Positions 10,505 through 19,287 are shown, numbered from the stretch's first letter. The stretch: DNA of 28,888 nucleotides from Saccoglossus kowalevskii (GCF_000003605.2 NW_003152756.1:112867-141754), one strand, 5' to 3'. Notes: generated by a model not told the origin, from the letters alone. Translations and numbers: made by a program.

Positions 10505-11151
10505 TTTGATGAAATTTATTTTGTAACTTTAACACGTACAAATAATCCTAAAAATCGCTTGTTTAAATTTCCTGGATTTTTCCATACTAATATAACTCAC
10601 TATGTGGAGATGAGTTTAGTTCATTAATTCATAGATTTATCATATCATCAGCCTTTTAAAACAATATTTAAAATGTATTTTGTATGTATACTTAAGAATT
10701 TTTACAAATGAAGTTAGATCGATACCATACCCCTCAAAATAATTACACACAGATTATTTTTTACTGTACTTACATTAATTCAATCCACATTCAACTTTTT
10801 TGAATTCGAAACGTATACAAACCACCACAGTCCATTTACCACGCACATTTATTCAATGATAAATATTCTCTGAATACCACAGACAATAAATATTGGAATT
10901 AGATATTTCCCTATTCTTGAAGTTTATTTTTGTAAACGAACACTCCCACATTGGCGCGTAGTTTCCGCATAAGACATGTACACCCATGATCTCGATCAAA
11001 CAAATCATACGAGCGTATATAACGTACGAACGCGTTCCTATATTATACATCTCCAAACGATGTTGGAACAAACGATGGGACATAACGTTTTATTGTGTTT
11101 CTTACCTTGATTTTCCTGTATCTTGTGATTGTATTATGATTAATTTATTTG
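10505..11151. other. AT-rich non-coding sequence
   Basis: No supportable gene, RNA or element is seen. Open frames across this stretch lack splice context and coding-like composition. Confidence 0.4.
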
Positions 11152-11250
<99 letters not shown>

Positions 11251-11253
11251 ATA
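11152..11253. repeat. (AAAT)n microsatellite, about 25 units
   Basis: Essentially uninterrupted tetranucleotide repeat of about 100 bp. The apparent Tyr/Leu/Phe-repeat proteins on the minus strand are translations of this microsatellite and are not genes. Confidence 0.97.
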
Positions 11254-11677
11254 CAAACAAAAATAATAGATTGACCACAATATTCAAATGCCAGGAGAAT
11301 GAGAGACAACGTGACACAGCGCCCTCTAGCAACCATAGTCTTCAATTCGGCATATTATCCTGTATCTAGGTGGCGCACGACACTAGTAGATTACACCAGA
11401 TATGCGACAGTCTGGTAATGGAGGTGAATTAAGATATAATTCGGGAATTATGATGATTTCGGGATTATTGGATTGAGTAAGTAAGATTTGTTATCTGTGC
11501 TGGTTGAAAAGCAATGTCAGAGCAGATACAACAAATTTAGTTTGAAAATAATAATGCATAATACATGTTTTATTCAAACTTCTAGTTATATTATACTAGT
11601 TTAATATTGTTTTGTAAAAGGCCGCCATGGGCAGCTGTCCCACGCACTATATTTAAGATAGATGTGTATCTGATGAT

Positions 11678-11749
11678 AATTCCTTTCAGTTCAAACTAAG
11701 AGAGGTCATTACCATTGCCGTACCAGACTAAACTACCGCCAACATGCTT
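11678..11749. repeat. 72-bp sequence repeated exactly across the gap (left copy)
   Basis: Starts AATTCCTTTCAGTTCAAACT and ends GCCAACATGCTT at the first N. It is identical, base for base, to 11881-11952. Confidence 0.95.
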
Positions 11750-11880
11750 NNNNNNNNNNNNNNNNNNNNNNNNNNNNNNNNNNNNNNNNNNNNNNNNNNN
11801 NNNNNNNNNNNNNNNNNNNNNNNNNNNNNNNNNNNNNNNNNNNNNNNNNNNNNNNNNNNNNNNNNNNNNNNNNNNNNNNN
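11750..11880. other. Assembly gap (131 N)
   Basis: Run of unknown bases. Identical 72-bp flanks suggest that two overlapping contigs or haplotypes were joined without merging. Confidence 0.98.
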
Positions 11881-11952
11881 AATTCCTTTCAGTTCAAACT
11901 AAGAGAGGTCATTACCATTGCCGTACCAGACTAAACTACCGCCAACATGCTT
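11881..11952. repeat. 72-bp sequence repeated exactly across the gap (right copy)
   Basis: Identical to 11678-11749, and it begins at the first base after the gap. An apparent ORF spanning the gap is an artefact of reading through N. Confidence 0.95.
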
Positions 11953-12040
11953 TCGATTAGTGAAATATTGTTACAATTCTACTGTAAATCTGCCCAGTAT
12001 GTATTAGATACACACGCACTAATCTATTGTATAATATTCG

Positions 12041-12052
12041 CCCCCCCCCCCC
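12041..12052. repeat. C homopolymer (12)
   Basis: Twelve C in a row. Length may be unreliable in the assembly. Confidence 0.9.
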
Positions 12053-12111
12053 AACACAGGTCATACGGATTATTATGCTAATCTATTTCCGGCACGTTAG
12101 TTGACAACAAA

Positions 12112-12567
12112 ATGAAAGATTTTTTGAATTTTCTCGGCGATAGCTACGTAAAATGGAACCAAAACGTTATCGACAGGATTCCAGAGAAGACAGTGACAAC
12201 CAACAAAACAGGTAAGAAGTGGCAAATAAACACGTGAAGCACACAAAAAAAAAACGTTTTGAGTCGTAGCGTAAAGTAGGGGAATACTGTAAACCATTGT
12301 TCGCCGTTGAGGGGAGCGGAGATTACTCACTTTTGAGGGCGTCACAATAAGGGAGGAAGAAAACTGTTGAAGTGAAGACGTTGAACGTACTTTATGTACT
12401 TTAGTACAATGTGCTGCAATTAGAGTCAATCTGATTAAAATAAGATCCTAGTTTGGGCTTTTTTAAAAATTTATGTTTAATTATTTATCATACATTTTCT
12501 TTTAATTTATTATTTATTAGCTGGCAATCGTGAAAGCCAACAAGAATCTGACCCAATGCCGATATAA
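12112..12567 (+). CDS. Candidate two-exon gene for a 48-residue protein, family unknown
   Basis: Exon 1 (12112-12211) starts at ATG in an A-rich context (ACAAAATGA), with an in-frame TAA upstream at 12079. It encodes MKDFLNFLGDSYVKWNQNVI followed by DRIPEKTVTTNKT and ends at the strong donor G|GTAAGA (GT at 12212). A T-rich tract ending TTTATTAG (12513-12520) provides the acceptor. Exon 2 (12521-12567) joins in phase 1 without disrupting the frame and adds AGNRESQQESDPMPI and a TAA stop (12565-12567). An AATAAA follows 82 bp later. The protein is hydrophilic apart from a short aromatic/aliphatic N-terminus, with no signal peptide, membrane span or Cys pair. I do not recognise the family. Frame-compatible splice sites plus a nearby polyadenylation signal make it a credible gene, but expression is unproven, and it could be an alternative end of a longer gene. 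Confidence 0.5.
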
Positions 12568-12648
12568 ATCCCGTTCAAATCTCGGATAAGCTACAGCCAA
12601 TCATAGCTAGCCTTTTGGCCGACGGCGTACTCATTGTAGAAAATAATT

Positions 12649-12654
12649 AATAAA
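12649..12654 (+). terminator. Polyadenylation signal AATAAA
   Basis: Canonical hexamer 82 bp after the stop of the 48-residue ORF, within an AT-rich stretch. It is a plausible 3' end for that transcript. Confidence 0.45.
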
Positions 12655-12752
12655 CAATTACAAAGTACAAGAAAAAAAGAGCACGTTGCGTGGTGTGGGT
12701 TTCATTTTGAAGACAATCATCTCATCTCAATCATCGAGGTTGGCCAGGGAAG

Positions 12753-12857
12753 ATGCCCGGAAAGGTGGTTAGATACTGGGGAAAATTTTTAATTAAATGT
12801 TCTGTACGTCGTCTACTTCGACGATTTATTTTTTTAATTTTACTGACGTGTTCTTGA
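12753..12857 (+). CDS. Short ORF resembling a type II membrane anchor, uncertain
   Basis: ATG at 12753 opens a 34-codon frame: MPGKVVRYWGKFLIKCS, then VRRLLRRFIFLILLTCS and TGA at 12855-12857. A basic cluster (RRLLRR) followed by a hydrophobic run (FIFLILL) is the layout of a signal anchor in Golgi type II enzymes. A good donor consensus, CCTT|GTAAGT (GT at 12862), lies just past the stop. If the stop were an assembly or allele error this would be a first exon. As read it is a stand-alone 34-residue ORF, so it may be chance or part of a 5' leader. Confidence 0.2.
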   Translation: MPGKVVRYWGKFLIKCSVRRLLRRFIFLILLTCS

Positions 12858-12938
12858 CCTTGTAAGTTGCACAAAACATGGTCAGACATATACCATCTAG
12901 ATCGTCAGTGGGGATTTTGATTCTCATCATTAAACTGT

Positions 12939-12944
12939 TTTATT
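12939..12944 (-). terminator. Possible minus-strand AATAAA
   Basis: TTTATT on the plus strand reads AATAAA on the minus strand, about 350 bp downstream of the minus-strand TATA and heat-shock-element cluster. It could end a short transcript from that promoter. It is a common hexamer in AT-rich DNA. Confidence 0.2.
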
Positions 12945-13290
12945 TCGAAATTCCACACCACCACCACGTCAAAATATACCAGTTATTGGTGTGTATTATA
13001 AATGTAGATGAGTGTCACACGCAACGTAATATTACCGTAATTGGTATAGTACAGGTGTGATGATTCAAATACCAAAATGGCAACAGTAACATAAAGACTT
13101 CCCTGGCGGCGATGATAACATGCGAACACGGAGCCAACAGATGAGGTTTCAACTGGTACTGGTATTATTATACTCTGCAAACATCAAGTACAATAACGCG
13201 GTAAAACTCCACTACTCCATTAACTAGATACTTAAACTCCAATACAATTCAACGAGATCTCCGATCTGAACTCAGTGCTGAACAACTCCC

Positions 13291-13300
13291 CTATATATAC
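13291..13300 (-). promoter_or_regulatory. TATA box candidate, minus strand
   Basis: Plus-strand CTATATATAC reads GTATATATAG on the minus strand. It lies 53-157 bp downstream (minus direction) of the three heat-shock elements, which is normal promoter geometry. Transcription would start near 13260-13270 and run leftward. Confidence 0.4.
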
Positions 13301-13352
13301 CCACACTGTCTATACATCAGCATACATAATGAGTCTGGGATTTACTATAAAT

Positions 13353-13469
13353 TTCTAGAATGTTCCATTACCTTCTATTGCCTCCTACAGTGTTCTATTA
13401 CCTATTCAACCAGTTTCTTAAAAAAATCTAGAATATTCCACCCAGACACAGTACGGTTCTAGAACATTC
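13353..13469. promoter_or_regulatory. Cluster of three heat-shock elements
   Basis: Three near-identical copies of the HSF consensus (inverted nGAAn/nTTCn units) lie within 117 bp: TTCTAGAATGTTC at 13353-13365, ATCTAGAATATTC at 13426-13438, and TTCTAGAACATTC at 13457-13469. The first and third are perfect TTCnnGAAnnTTC trimers; the second has one mismatch in its first unit. HSF trimers bind such arrays upstream of heat-inducible genes. A TATA box lies to the left on the minus strand. No heat-shock protein coding sequence is found on either side within the window, so the target could be an unrecognised or non-coding transcript, or the LTR of a heat-responsive retroelement. Confidence 0.6.
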
Positions 13470-13743
13470 TCAGTGACACAGAAGTGGTAAATAAGTCGTA
13501 TGCGACATACATGTATATTATATTTTAAAGATGTAATTGTTAAATAATATTATTATTTTTCTAATGAAAACGTTATTATAGCGTAATTTAATTGCGGATA
13601 AATACTAGTACTGTTTTTTGCACCCCTATCCAAAAAATGGTATGGACCATAAGCTCAGTACTGAGCATGCTCAATCCGTTGGCTTTCCCGCAACGATAAA
13701 GTTTGTGGATATAACTGTTGCCGGCATTATCTTCATTCTTCGC

Positions 13744-13752
13744 ATGGTAAGT
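13744..13752 (+). other. Possible first-exon end, ATG followed by GTAAGT donor
   Basis: ATG at 13744-13746 is immediately followed by GTAAGT. This layout, with the start codon closing exon 1, is common in compact housekeeping genes. An acceptor-like TTTGTGTTTCAG ends at 14008, but splicing to it gives only nine codons before a stop, so the coding gene, if any, is not resolved. It may be a 5' UTR exon. Confidence 0.2.
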
Positions 13753-14087
13753 GGTCAAATAGTTATATATTCTATACAACTTGTTCTCTAATATTAATAT
13801 ATATGATTCAGACAAAGATTTTACTCAGAAAACTATGATTATTCAAGCTTATCAATCAGAAAGATGGTTGCTACGCGAAGCAGAGACCGGCCATTTTGAA
13901 CTTGCTGGCAAATTTGAATTTTGTTCTCCCCAGTGTTGGTGGTTCGGGGACAAATTGTATTTAAATGAACTTACTTTCGTAAAATGTCTTGCTTTGTTTG
14001 TGTTTCAGAATAATGTTGTTGGAAAAGGAAATTAAATGATAATATGTCCGAGTGCTGTTGCCGGAAAATCAAGATTTTTTTTTTAAA

Positions 14088-14091
14088 TTAC
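14088..14091. repeat. Target-site duplication, left (TTAC)
   Basis: TTAC immediately before the left LTR, matching TTAC at 16846-16849 immediately after the right LTR. If the terminal A is shared, ATTAC (5 bp) also fits. Confidence 0.75.
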
Positions 14092-14646
14092 TGTCATGAA
14101 TTTGTTTTTGCGTATCTGTTAACCGACTTAATTAGTTGATTATTAGCGAATTGCTGTGTTATGTCTGTCATCGTTCAGGCCTATTTGAAGTTTTGGACGG
14201 AACTTGGCTCAGTGATTTGGAACTAATTACCAGATAACCGTCGCGATTCTGACAGTTGGTATTCCATAGTTATTAATGTAGTGAACGATTAATCAAAAGA
14301 TATGACGTATTCAGTACTTAGTGTGATTGGCTTTATGATTGAAGGTTACGCCCTAGAGTCTTGTACTGTTTTGTAATTGGTTAGAGTTTTGAAAATGAAT
14401 AAAGAGAGTTTGAGTTGGTCTTGGGGAGCAGAGCACGATAGACGCAGTCGAGAGGCAGTCCTGGAGTGCTCCAAAAGATTGACTAAGACGAGAGTTGAAA
14501 CGTATTTCGTTGTGTGTGCTTTATTTGACTGTAAAGTTAAAGTGACTTTCCCGATCCCGTACCTCAAGGGGACGAGATATAGAGACGAGACGAGATTCCC
14601 CCCTGACGCGTGTGGAGACCCAGAGGAAAAGAAATTACCCCTGATA
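14092..14646 (+). repeat. Left LTR (555 bp)
   Basis: TGTCATG...CTGATA. It carries a polyadenylation hexamer AATAAA at 14398-14403. Compared with the right LTR it lacks about 100 bp after CTGGAGT (near 14463), at a point where the right copy shows GAGT on both sides of the extra segment. ORFs read across it on either strand recur in both LTRs and are not separate genes. Confidence 0.9.
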
Positions 14647-14648
14647 CG

Positions 14649-14659
14649 TGGTGTGAGAA
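14649..14659 (+). other. Primer-binding site candidate, tRNA-Leu type
   Basis: TGGTGTGAGAA begins 2 bp after the left LTR. It matches the complement of the 3' end of animal tRNA-Leu(CAG) including CCA (TGGTGTCAGAA) at 10 of 11 positions; the match then ends. Confidence 0.5.
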
Positions 14660-14753
14660 CCCTGGGCATTGCGTCTTACGCACATTAACATCCTGTGAAG
14701 AGAAGTGAAATGGCGAAGATGTGTCTTTCTTGCGAACCGAACTAACTTGCTCG

Positions 14754-14888
14754 ATGGCAGAGACGACTCAGAAACTGCGCTTGACGACTAACGGCTTTAC
14801 CCGAACGGCACCGATGAACGACGCTGAAGAGATGAAGATTTCAGAACCCATTATGAAGGACGAATATCGTATAGGACTGTATAATTAA
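14754..14888 (+). CDS. Short ORF inside the LTR element interior, 44 residues
   Basis: ATG at 14754 opens MAETTQKLRLTTNGFTRTAP and then MNDAEEMKISEPIMKDEY...N, ending at TAA 14886-14888. It is charged, with no recognisable gag motif. It is the first ATG frame of note after the primer site and could be a vestige of gag or chance. The rest of the interior (14889-16190) shows nothing coding. Confidence 0.2.
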   Translation: MAETTQKLRLTTNGFTRTAPMNDAEEMKISEPIMKDEYRIGLYN

Positions 14889-16190
14889 GAATTGAGCGAC
14901 ATTAAAGACAAGATGACAAAGAACGACCCGGAATAACGCGACAAGAGAAGAGACGCTTATAGACTTTGACTTTAGCTATCTGTGTATTGCTTAGAGAACC
15001 ACTCATTGGACACTGTAACGGACTGGACGCTGTATAACTCAAGACGTTGAACTCTCTTTTCCAGAACCCTAACCCTATTGCTTAGTAATGTAATGTATTG
15101 TTTGCTTTTTCTATCTTTTTTCTTACCGTTTTTTTGTGATGTTGAATTGTATGTGTGTAGGCGCCCAGATCTTTGTTTTGAACTGATATTTGATGACGTG
15201 CGAGGTCCTTTATAACGATTTAAGCGCGCCTCAGTGGACAAGTATTTGCAACACAGTGATTTGGAGTTTTGTGAAGTTTTATGGAGTTTTAATGAGTTAA
15301 TGTGTAAGGATTATGAGGGGGAGAGTGATGCCCCCACGAGTTTTTCAGAGTTTTGAGATTTGTCGAGTACAGAGATATCGACGTTTTAAGAGTTGTTTTT
15401 GTTTATGTGTTGTTTCCGGAATACTTCTGACGCTTTTTGAGTTGATAGCACCTTTGTAACGTTTTTTGATGTCTTTTGGAATGAGAGGTGGTGCGCTCAT
15501 ATACGTATTGTTTGATATCGCAAGCTTTTGTTCATGATTGACAGGATTATATGTAACTCAGTAGTTTCTATCGTTTTAGTCTTTTCCCGTCTTTATTGCC
15601 AGAGAAGTAATGTATTATGAAAGCGAATTTGTCTTTGCATTCTCTGTTTCCACGCCGTATGACTTTTGTTTAGATTAACGACTTGTGAGTTCAGTTGAAG
15701 TTTATAAGCGTATATGACAGGAGTTTGATTAATAGCTTTTTATTCATTGTTTATTAGTTACCGCTTTGCAATGCTTTAACCGAGAGACGCATCCCTGGTA
15801 ATCACGTGATCGTGCTGTCGACGGCCGCGATTGGCTGATCGCTTGGTTATACCGCCACGCCTTAGTTTTTTTGACCTTTTGATATAGAGTTTGTAACCTT
15901 AGTAACGGAGAAAGTGAAGCGACGGGTTATGTCAGCGAACCGTTTTGAGAAAAGCGAGTCGATTGGTAGCCTTTCCCTTGTTTTTGTTTCATAACCGTTG
16001 ATATTTGTGACTTTATAACCATTGTATTTAGACTTTATAATCATTGTACTTAATTAGTGTGTTTTACTCTTTTTGATTTATTCCTTTTATTAGTATTGTA
16101 TTTAACCTGTATGACGATGATAGAGGACGGTATCTTTGATTTATGAACGTGTTATGCCGAGAGGCACATCTCAGTTTGGGTGAAGGGATG

Positions 16191-16845
16191 TGTCATGAAT
16201 TTGTTTTTGCGTATCTGTTAACCGACTTAATTAGTGATTATTAGCGAATTGCTGTGTTATGTCTGTCATCGTTCAGGCCTATTTGAAGTTTTGGACGGAA
16301 CTTGGCTCAGTGATTTGGAACTAATTACCAGATAACCGTCGCGATTCTGACAGTTGGTATTCCATAGTTATTAATGTAGTGAACGATTAATCAAAAGATA
16401 TGACGTATTCAGTACTTAGTGTGATTGGCTTTATGATTGAAGGTTACGCCCTAGAGTCTTTTACTGTTTTGTAATTGGTTAGAGTTTTGAAAATGAATAA
16501 AGAGAGTTTGAGTTGGTCTTGGGGAGCAGAGCACGATAGACGCAGTCGAGAGGCAGTCCTGGAGTCCAGGGGCGAGCTTTGAGGCAGTCCAGTCTTGGGC
16601 TAGTCTTGGGTCAGCCTTGCGAGAGTCTTGGGGATTTTTTCCCCAGGGCGCTGTGTCTTATAGAGTGCTCCAAAAGATCGACTAAGACGAGAGTTGAAAC
16701 GTATTTCGTTGTGTGTGCCTTATTTGACTGTAAAGTTAAAGTGACTTTCCCGATCCCGTACCTCAAGGGGACGAGATATAGAGACAAGACGAGATACCCC
16801 CCTGACGCGTGTGGAGACCCCGAGGAAAAGAAATTACCCCTGATA
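16191..16845 (+). repeat. Right LTR (655 bp)
   Basis: Same ends as the left LTR, with AATAAA at 16496-16501. It contains an extra segment of about 100 bp (about 16564-16665), rich in GCAGTCCAG/AGTCTTGGG-type short repeats, that is absent from the left LTR. The next 4 bp, TTAC (16846-16849), are the duplicated target. Confidence 0.9.
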
Positions 16846-16919
16846 TTACACAAGTATACAACTCGTATTTTCGTATTCGGTCCCAATTATATTACAATGT
16901 AATTTTGTGTGTAAATGGA

Positions 16920-17440
16920 GATATTGTATTGTTAAATAAAGTACGTATATTACTATATCAGTTTATTTTTAATAACGGTATACAACGTATTTTATGCATC
17001 AATGAAAAACGTAATTATGGCATTATGCCAATTTACGTAAATAAATCACATAAACAGGACTGTATTTTTCTGTTATAAAATACCATTATGATAATGTTTT
17101 TTTAAAATGACACTAAAGTTATGACATTTAAAACTGCAATACAAGCATTTTTTGGCAAACGTCACTATGACGTACCCAAGAAAGATACATATGTGGCATT
17201 TTAAAGTAACAGTATTATAACATTATAAAATTACGTTATAATATCGTTTTAAGAAAACGTTATTAGTATAATATTGCAAAGCATAATTATGCATTTTTTG
17301 CAAATGTCGTTATAACATAATTATTTACATTGTAAATGCATCATTTAGTAATGTTATAAAGTTGGACTCATTTTTGTTGTTGTTATAACGTCTTTTAAAA
17401 ACGTAATTTTGATTATAACGCTATAATTACGTTTTCGATC
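16920..17440. repeat. AT-rich block of degenerate palindromic motifs
   Basis: Contains many imperfect versions of a TTATAACGTTATAA-like theme, such as ATTACGTTATAATA (near 17230), AAACGTTATTAG, GTCGTTATAACATAATTA and GTTATAACGTC, and closes with AACGTAATTTTGATTATAACG near TAATTACGTTTT. No clean terminal repeats or coding sequence are seen. It may be an eroded foldback or MITE-like element. Confidence 0.35.
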
Positions 17441-17444
17441 AGCA

Positions 17445-18063
17445 GCTGTGTATAGACCAGGTGGCAGAGACGATCCTTTCATATGTATGACTGCTATTCT
17501 ATTGGCTACAAATGTTTGAAATTTTGCCACATCATTAGTTATATACCACAACACTGTTTGGCTGTCAGTCCAAAAGAAAGACTCGTTGATTGGTATATCC
17601 AATTCCTTTTCAGTACCTTATTCATATGAACTGCTACTGTAGCAGAAGTGAAATTCCATTCTTGGAATGGAAATTTGCTTCAGTGGAGCCACTCTAGCCT
17701 TGGCCATCAAGAAGGCACAATGTACTTTTTTTTTACCACTCTTGTCAACCATTCTGATGTATGATTCAGCACCATAAACTGATTTGCTTGCATCCGAAAC
17801 GTGATGTAACTTATCAACCCGTATACAACCAAATTCATTGGGCTTTATGCATCTAAGAACCTTGAACATCTCTTCCAACTTGGACAGATCACGCAACCAT
17901 TTGCCCATTGTTTGCGCTGTTTCACTGAAATTTCATCATCCCAGTCCAGCTTGTCCTTGCATAAACTAGTATCATTCTGGGTGGCAGCAATATACCGAGC
18001 TAACCACTCCCAGAATGCCTCTTCTAGTTGCTGGCCATTCCCTAATGCTATTTCTGAACCCAA
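17445..18063 (-). pseudogene. BEL/Pao retrotransposon pol fragment (post-RT and RNase H region)
   Basis: Minus-strand frames give, in order, KLDWDDEISVKQRKQW, KWLRDLSKLEEMFKVLRCIK, LHHVSDASKSVYGAESYIRM, VHCAFLMAKARVAPLKQI, SIPRMEF, then after two frameshifts [16 protein letters not shown] and [10 protein letters not shown]. This is the BEL/Pao arrangement: the WD(E/D).I..W..W...L linker, then an RNase H-like domain with FSDAS, K(S/A)RVAPLK.(I/T)IPR.EL, WTDS..VL.YI and FVANR.  First-domain FSDAS reads VSDAS and MEL reads MEF here. Frameshifts near 17890, 17610-17640 and the right end show it is dead. RT upstream and integrase downstream are missing. The left edge abuts the palindrome-rich AT block. 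Confidence 0.88.
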
Positions 18064-18287
18064 GATGATCTGTGCCTACGTTCCATTGTCCAAGTCTAAG
18101 TACATCACAACTTTAGCTATCTCACTTTCTGGAATGGCTTTAACCCTTTTTCAGTAAAGTCGGTGAAAAAACGCCGTCAATATGGGTGTGCTAGAATTTA
18201 CTACTCCAGCTAGCTAACTAGTTAAGTTGTTGTAAAACAGTCTGCTATTTTGGTTGCTCGGATGGTCAAATGTTTATAATACCTTGT

Positions 18288-18336
18288 ACGGAACCATAGA
18301 CCCTCCAGTAGACTACTGGAGGGTCTATGACGGAAC
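18288..18336. repeat. Perfect 35-bp palindrome flanked by 7-bp direct repeats
   Basis: CATAGACCCTCCAGTAG (18295-18311), a single A, then its exact complement CTACTGGAGGGTCTATG (18313-18329). ACGGAAC flanks both sides (18288-18294 and 18330-18336). As RNA or single-stranded DNA it would form a 17-bp hairpin. The direct repeats look like a target-site duplication, so this may be a minimal foldback element or the ends of a deleted transposon. Confidence 0.85.
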
Positions 18337-18882
18337 CTGATATTTTACACTAAATTATGGAGGGAAAGAATTTGTTTTCGATTCCGCCAAGTCAAATAAA
18401 CTAACCGAATAATAAAGAATGTAATTCTATACTGTTCATTTCATTATTTTACCGTCACAACGCGACGTTTACGACGACATAAAAAACTTGCAGCATTACA
18501 ACGGTATTTGAACGATATGATTCACGATTATCATGGTAGTAACGTATTTTGACCAGCTTGGCAAATAGTCCCGGCACTTAGAATGAATAACATGACGGAT
18601 TCCAGCTGAGTTTGAAATGTCGGCAATCGCCAACGTAACATGACCGGGAAATACTAGTATTCAAGTCCACGTGATTTCACCGTCTGAGCCCATATAGCTG
18701 TGGCTGCAGACCTGCTACGAGACAGCGGGTCCACGAGAGAGAGGTCCACCACAGCGCGACCAGTCAATCTTGCACGCACAGTTGTCTGATTGGTTGTTTG
18801 ATTCACAACAACGCGCCCACATATCTTTGCGTCATAACTACGTCAAAACTCAATGAACTCTGGGAAATATCGTATTCGCCGT

Positions 18883-18911
18883 ATGATGGCGTCGTAATGC
18901 AGGTGTCCTGA
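18883..18911 (+). promoter_or_regulatory. Two tiny upstream ORFs in the probable 5' leader
   Basis: ATGATGGCGTCGTAA (18883-18897) and ATGCAGGTGTCCTGA (18897-18911) lie back to back, sharing one base. The second stops one base before the main ATG (18913). If in the transcript, they would be expected to reduce initiation at the main start. The surrounding 18440-18912 stretch is relatively CpG-rich for this window and probably includes the promoter. Confidence 0.35.
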
Positions 18912-18912
18912 C

Positions 18913-19190
18913 ATGGCATTACCAAAGGAAGTGAATCTCGCTGGCGCGGTGAGTATATGAATAACTGAAACTGTTTCAATTCACAGATATGTGATGCTCA
19001 TAAAATAGAATTTGTATGTGACATGGGTAATTCTATGTCATCCTTGATTCTTAATCCTTTATGTTGTAATTATATCTCTGAATATTTTTAGCCGTATTGA
19101 GTGTGGAATATTATATTCACTTTTCACTAAAGAGTTTAAAATCTAGAGTTGTCAATTTTGATCTATTCTATAAAAATTTGTAATTTGTAT

Positions 19191-19287
<97 letters not shown>

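Larger units (their letters stand above)
14092..16845 (+). mobile_element. Young non-autonomous LTR retrotransposon, 2754 bp
   Basis: Two direct terminal repeats, 14092-14646 and 16191-16845, differ by fewer than ten substitutions over about 550 aligned bases plus a 2-bp and a roughly 100-bp indel. Each begins TGTCATG and ends TGATA, an imperfect TGTCA/TGACA-type inverted end. The element is bounded by TTAC duplications. A probable primer-binding site lies 2 bp after the left LTR, and a purine-rich GGGTGAAGGGATG precedes the right LTR. The 1544-bp interior has no gag or pol, only short ORFs, so it must move with enzymes supplied by another element (LARD/TRIM-like). The superfamily is undetermined; 4-5 bp duplications fit gypsy or BEL/Pao. 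High LTR identity implies recent insertion. Confidence 0.88.

Noticed and set aside
11102-11345. Minus-strand ORFs with long YLFI repeats
   Set aside because: They are translations of the (AAAT)n microsatellite.
11614-11655. GCCGCCATGGGC ideal start context at 11621
   Set aside because: The frame closes after nine codons, with no supported splice donor.
11715-11960. Plus-strand ORF across the N run
   Set aside because: It reads through 131 unknown bases between two identical flanks, so it is an assembly artefact.
13013-13478. Solo LTR with TGTCA...TGACA ends around the heat-shock elements (minus strand)
   Set aside because: The ends are suggestive, but flanking bases (CAGAA against GATGAG) show no target duplication; kept only as an alternative.
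14346-14688. Overlapping plus and minus ORFs of about 105 codons, also at 16579-16902
   Set aside because: Both lie in the two LTRs of the same element and recur only because the LTRs are duplicated.
17912-18157. 81-codon plus-strand ORF
   Set aside because: Antisense shadow of the BEL/Pao pol fragment, which has clear motifs on the minus strand.
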